Made by a program: the position numbers and the translations under genes. The notes beneath the pieces are model-generated. The model had not been told where the DNA came from and did not search any database. It saw only the letters and a list, made by a program, of their open reading frames with translations. A stretch of 18,539 nucleotides of DNA from NCBI RefSeq assembly GCF_001050015.1, contig NZ_CVTB01000305.1, positions 1 to 18,539 of the forward strand, given 5' to 3'. The stretch is from Mycolicibacterium malmesburyense (GTDB lineage: Bacteria > Actinomycetota > Actinomycetes > Mycobacteriales > Mycobacteriaceae). How positions within the stretch are numbered: the stretch's first letter is position 1; each line of letters opens with the position of its first letter. Shown here one piece after another: positions 16,178-18,539 of the stretch.

Positions 16178-16725
16178 AGGACGACTCCGGTGAAGTTCCC
16201 GCTCAGCAGCGGATGCGAAAGATCGCGATCTGACAGGTCTTGGGGAGGCCGCGGCCAAGCGATGGATAGCCGCGGGTCGTCGTAGCGCACGCCCCCTTCC
16301 GATTCCGGTTTGTAGGGTGCCGTGTGTAAGTAGAGCAGCTCACTGTGGGGCTCAAGGGCTTGGAACCCGTGGGCAAAGCCTTCAGGAATGACGAGCATGC
16401 GCGCGTCATCTTCTGCCAACTCCTGGGCGCGCCACTGTAGAAAGGTCGATGATCCCCTTCGAAGGTCGACGACCACATCCCAGACCCGGCCGCGCACACA
16501 CCGGACCAGCTTCATTTCGGCGTATGGCGGCCATTGGAAATGCAAGCCACGGACGGCTCCCGCCTGGCTGGTTCTCGAGTGATTGATCTGGGCGATTTGC
16601 CTGCTACCGAGAATGGACTGAAGTTCCTCTGCGCAGAAGAACCGGACGAACGAACCGCGAGCATCGCGGTGAGGTGAGGATCGCACGACTTTGAGATCTG
16701 GGATCTCGGTGTCAATGATGTTCAT
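16174..16725 (-). CDS. rfbC: RmlC/RfbC-family sugar nucleotide 3,5-epimerase
   Basis: A 183-residue cupin of the dTDP-4-dehydrorhamnose 3,5-epimerase family, which converts 4-keto-6-deoxy-D-glucose nucleotides to the L-series. Catalytic residues are in place: His62 in RGLHFQ, Lys72 in MKLVRC, Tyr138 in APYKPESEGG and Asp168 near the end (LSDRDLSHPLL). GFAHGF at 116-121 is also typical. The length matches the family. The ATG at 16725 overlaps the dehydratase stop (ATGA). Because the two genes before it make a CDP sugar, the natural substrate is probably CDP- rather than dTDP-4-keto-6-deoxyglucose, as in CDP-ascarylose pathways. The symbol marks the family, not a proven rhamnose role. Confidence 0.92.
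   Translation of the reverse strand: MNIIDTEIPDLKVVRSSPHRDARGSFVRFFCAEELQSILGSRQIAQINHSRTSQAGAVRGLHFQWPPYAEMKLVRCVRGRVWDVVVDLRRGSSTFLQWRAQELAEDDARMLVIPEGFAHGFQALEPHSELLYLHTAPYKPESEGGVRYDDPRLSIAWPRPPQDLSDRDLSHPLLSGNFTGVVL
16185..16189 (-). promoter_or_regulatory. Shine-Dalgarno of the C-methyltransferase gene
   Basis: CGGAG on the - strand, 7 bases before the ATG at 16177, inside the end of the epimerase gene. It supports the short start used here. Confidence 0.6.
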
Positions 16726-17801
16726 TCGGCCGCCCAGCCCGCACCTTGTGCGACTGCGTCGCTCAGGTAGGTATCGAGTTGCGCAGCGCTTGGGACTTCG
16801 CCGTGTTCGATCCAGCGCCGATACCAGTCAGCCGTGTAGTGGATCGCTTCTTCGAGGTTCCAGACGGGGCGCCAGCCGAGATAGGCCATTGCTTTCGCGA
16901 TGTCCAATTGCAGCAAGCCTGCCTCGTGGAGCTGTGGGTGTGGTGCGATCTGCCATGTTATTTCGGGCCACGTGCGCTTGAAGCTGTGGAGGACTTGTTC
17001 GACGGTACGGTTTCCCTCCCCGCCAGGCCCGAAGTTCCAGGCGTCGGCATATGCCGCGTCTCCGGTCAGAAGCTGTTGTCCCAGAAGCAAATAGCCACTG
17101 AGGCAATCCAGCGCATGTTGCCATGGTCGCGTCGCATGGGGCGAACGAATGAGAAGTTGATCCCGACTGATGATCGACCGGATCACGTCGGGAATCAATC
17201 GGTCCTCCGACCAGTCACCCCCTCCGATCACATTGCCGCCTCGGGCGGTCGCAAGCAGTAGGGACGAAGGGTCTTTCAGGAAGGCGGAACGGTAACTGCT
17301 CGCCACCAACTCGGCCCCCGCCTTGGATGAGCTGTAGGGGTCGTGCCCCCCGAGGCGGTCTCGCTCTCGGTAGGCCCAAGCCCACTCCTGGTTTTCGTAA
17401 CATTTGTCGGTCGTGACGACCACGACGGCGCGCACGTCCGACGTATGACGGGCGGCCTCGAGTACATGCACCGTCCCCATGACATTGGTGGCCCACGTGG
17501 CGACTGGCTCGCAATAGGAGGCCCGCACAAGAGGCTGAGCGGCCAGGTGGAAGACGATCTCGGGTCGTTCGATGGCGAAGACATTTCGAACGGCCGCCTC
17601 ATCGCGGACATCGGCACGATGGTCTGGCATCGATAGTTGCAACAGTTCCCAATGGCTGGGCACGGATGAAGGTTTCAACGCCAGACCCGAAACCTGTGCG
17701 CCAAGCGCCTGCAGCCACAGACATAACCAACTGCCCTTGAAGCCGGTATGACCGGTAACGAGGACTCGTCGGCCGCGGTAGAGGTCGCGAAAGAGATTCA
17801 C
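16722..17801 (-). CDS. rfbG: CDP-glucose 4,6-dehydratase
   Basis: A 359-residue extended SDR that converts CDP-glucose to CDP-4-keto-6-deoxy-D-glucose using bound NAD. Motifs: VLVTGHTGFKGSWL at 13-26 (the GHTGFKG form is typical of RfbG), FHLAAQPLVR at 84-93, VVTTDKCYEN at 128-137 (Thr, Asp and Lys of the dehydratase active site), YSSSK at 156-160 and ARGGNVIGGGDW at 186-197. The GTG at 17801 was chosen because it gives the family N-terminus (MNLFRDLY), the same GTGA overlap as other genes of the operon, and a GGAAG site upstream. An ATG frame extends to 17885 but lies inside rfbF. Confidence 0.96.
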   Translation of the reverse strand: MNLFRDLYRGRRVLVTGHTGFKGSWLCLWLQALGAQVSGLALKPSSVPSHWELLQLSMPDHRADVRDEAAVRNVFAIERPEIVFHLAAQPLVRASYCEPVATWATNVMGTVHVLEAARHTSDVRAVVVVTTDKCYENQEWAWAYRERDRLGGHDPYSSSKAGAELVASSYRSAFLKDPSSLLLATARGGNVIGGGDWSEDRLIPDVIRSIISRDQLLIRSPHATRPWQHALDCLSGYLLLGQQLLTGDAAYADAWNFGPGGEGNRTVEQVLHSFKRTWPEITWQIAPHPQLHEAGLLQLDIAKAMAYLGWRPVWNLEEAIHYTADWYRRWIEHGEVPSAAQLDTYLSDAVAQGAGWAAE

Positions 17802-18539
17802 TGCCAGCACTTCCACGGGGCTTTGCCGCTCCGCCACAGTTCTTCGAGGATGTTCTTTTCGCGAAGCGTGTCCATGGGTTGCCAAAACCCCGAATGCTCG
17901 AAGGCCATCATCTCACCGTCTGCAGCGAGGCGAGCCAGCGGCGGTCCTTCCCAGGAAGTATGGTCGCCGTCGATATAGTCGAGCACCGCCGGCGATAGGA
18001 CGAAGAATCCCCCGTTGATGAGGCCGCCATCGCCGGGTGGCTTCTCAACGAACCGAGTGACCCTGCCGTCGAGGCACTCAATGGCACCGTAGCGGCCAGG
18101 CGGTCGCACCGCGGTGACCGTGGCATGTCGTTTGTGTTCCCGGTGGAATGCAATACTCGCAGTAATATCTACGTCGCTGAGTCCGTCTCCATAGGTGAAA
18201 CAAAAAGCTTCTTCATTTTGAATGTGGGCGGCGACACGTTTGAGTCGTCCACCCGTCAGCGTATCGTCGCCAGTGTCGACCAACGTGACCCGCCATGGTT
18301 CTGCATGGTGCCGATGTACTTCCATTTTATTCGCGGACATATCGAAGGTCACATCGGACATGTGCAAGAAATAGTTGGCGAAATACTCTTTGATGAGGTA
18401 GCCCTTGTACCCGCAACACACTACGAATTCGTGAATGCCGTGATGTGAATACGCTTTCATGATGTGCCACAATATGGGCCGTCCCCCGATTTCCACCATC
18501 GGTTTCGGCCGCACCGTCGTTTCCTCGCTGAGGCGGGTG
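17798..18539 (-). CDS. rfbF: Glucose-1-phosphate cytidylyltransferase (5' partial)
   Basis: The gene enters from the right edge. The first visible residues, TRLSEETTVRPKPMVEIGG, are the tail of the nucleotidyltransferase signature (GxGTRL...ETxxxPKPM), so only about 10-15 N-terminal residues are missing; the GTG at 18514 is an internal Val, not the start. The enzyme makes CDP-glucose from CTP and glucose 1-phosphate. Other family motifs are ILWHIMKAYSHHG, CGYKGYLIKEYF, the metal-binding TYGDGLSDVDI, RVTRFVEKPPGDGGLINGGFFVL and the C-terminal FWQPMDTLREKNILEELW. The stop overlaps the rfbG start. This is the first step of the predicted CDP-sugar pathway, and the operon promoter must lie beyond the window or in genes further upstream. 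Confidence 0.96.
   Translation of the reverse strand, partial: TRLSEETTVRPKPMVEIGGRPILWHIMKAYSHHGIHEFVVCCGYKGYLIKEYFANYFLHMSDVTFDMSANKMEVHRHHAEPWRVTLVDTGDDTLTGGRLKRVAAHIQNEEAFCFTYGDGLSDVDITASIAFHREHKRHATVTAVRPPGRYGAIECLDGRVTRFVEKPPGDGGLINGGFFVLSPAVLDYIDGDHTSWEGPPLARLAADGEMMAFEHSGFWQPMDTLREKNILEELWRSGKAPWKCWQ
17810..17814 (-). promoter_or_regulatory. Shine-Dalgarno of rfbG
   Basis: GGAAG on the - strand, 8 bases before the GTG at 17801. It favours that start over upstream GTG codons. Confidence 0.5.

Noticed and set aside
16178..16258. Earlier start for the C-methyltransferase
   Set aside because: It overlaps the epimerase gene by more than 80 bases. The ATG at 16177 gives the zinc-knuckle N-terminus and the operon's usual 4-base overlap.
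1..18539. tRNA or rRNA genes, CRISPR arrays, insertion sequences, phage genes
   Set aside because: None were seen: no cloverleaf or regular repeat-spacer pattern, no transposase or integrase motifs in the translated frames.

Overview
The window looks like an accessory cell-envelope glycolipid or lipopeptide locus from a mycobacterium. The clues are a GAP-family membrane protein, paired UGT-type glycosyltransferases of the Rv1524/Rv1526c type, a rhamnosyl O-methyltransferase of the Rv2959c type, a stand-alone condensation-fold acyltransferase, GC-rich DNA with frequent GTG starts, and a cluster organisation like glycopeptidolipid (GPL) and lipooligosaccharide (LOS) loci. The species cannot be fixed from the sequence.

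Left part (1-5762). The window opens inside the last carrier domain and C-terminal thioesterase of a modular NRPS (or NRPS/PKS) on the + strand. Converging on it is a condensation-superfamily protein (1096-2511, -). The chaperone gene htpG (2899-4818, -) and a GAP-family membrane protein gene (4941-5762, -) follow.

Middle part (5763-9871). A GTG-started sugar O-methyltransferase gene (6130-6821, +) is broken by what looks like a one-base deletion near 6397. It converges on the first glycosyltransferase (6890-8179, -), with a GC-rich hairpin between them. A paralogous glycosyltransferase (8487-9761, +) lies head to head with the first across a 307-base divergent promoter region.

Right part (9872-18539). 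Nine genes lie on the - strand and read right to left. The first eight overlap at every junction by 4 to 8 bases: rfbF (cut by the window edge), rfbG, an RmlC-family 3,5-epimerase, a TylCIII/TcaB9-type sugar C-methyltransferase, a perosamine-synthase-like aminotransferase, an ATP-grasp ligase, a fusion of a dual-specificity-phosphatase-like domain with an SDR sugar enzyme, and a TylF-type O-methyltransferase. The ninth, a CmcI-family methyltransferase, has its own strong Shine-Dalgarno 141 bases further on.

Together the first five genes predict a CDP-activated 4-amino-4,6-dideoxy-3-C-methyl-L-hexose. The ATP-grasp enzyme could add an amide-linked acyl group and the methyltransferases could add O-methyl groups. 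This matches the structural logic of N-acyl-kansosamine, a terminal sugar known from mycobacterial LOS and some GPL serovars. The assignment is an inference from gene content. The least explained parts are the phosphatase-SDR fusion, the ATP-grasp enzyme, and an NRPS that ends in a thioesterase next to GPL-type accessory genes.
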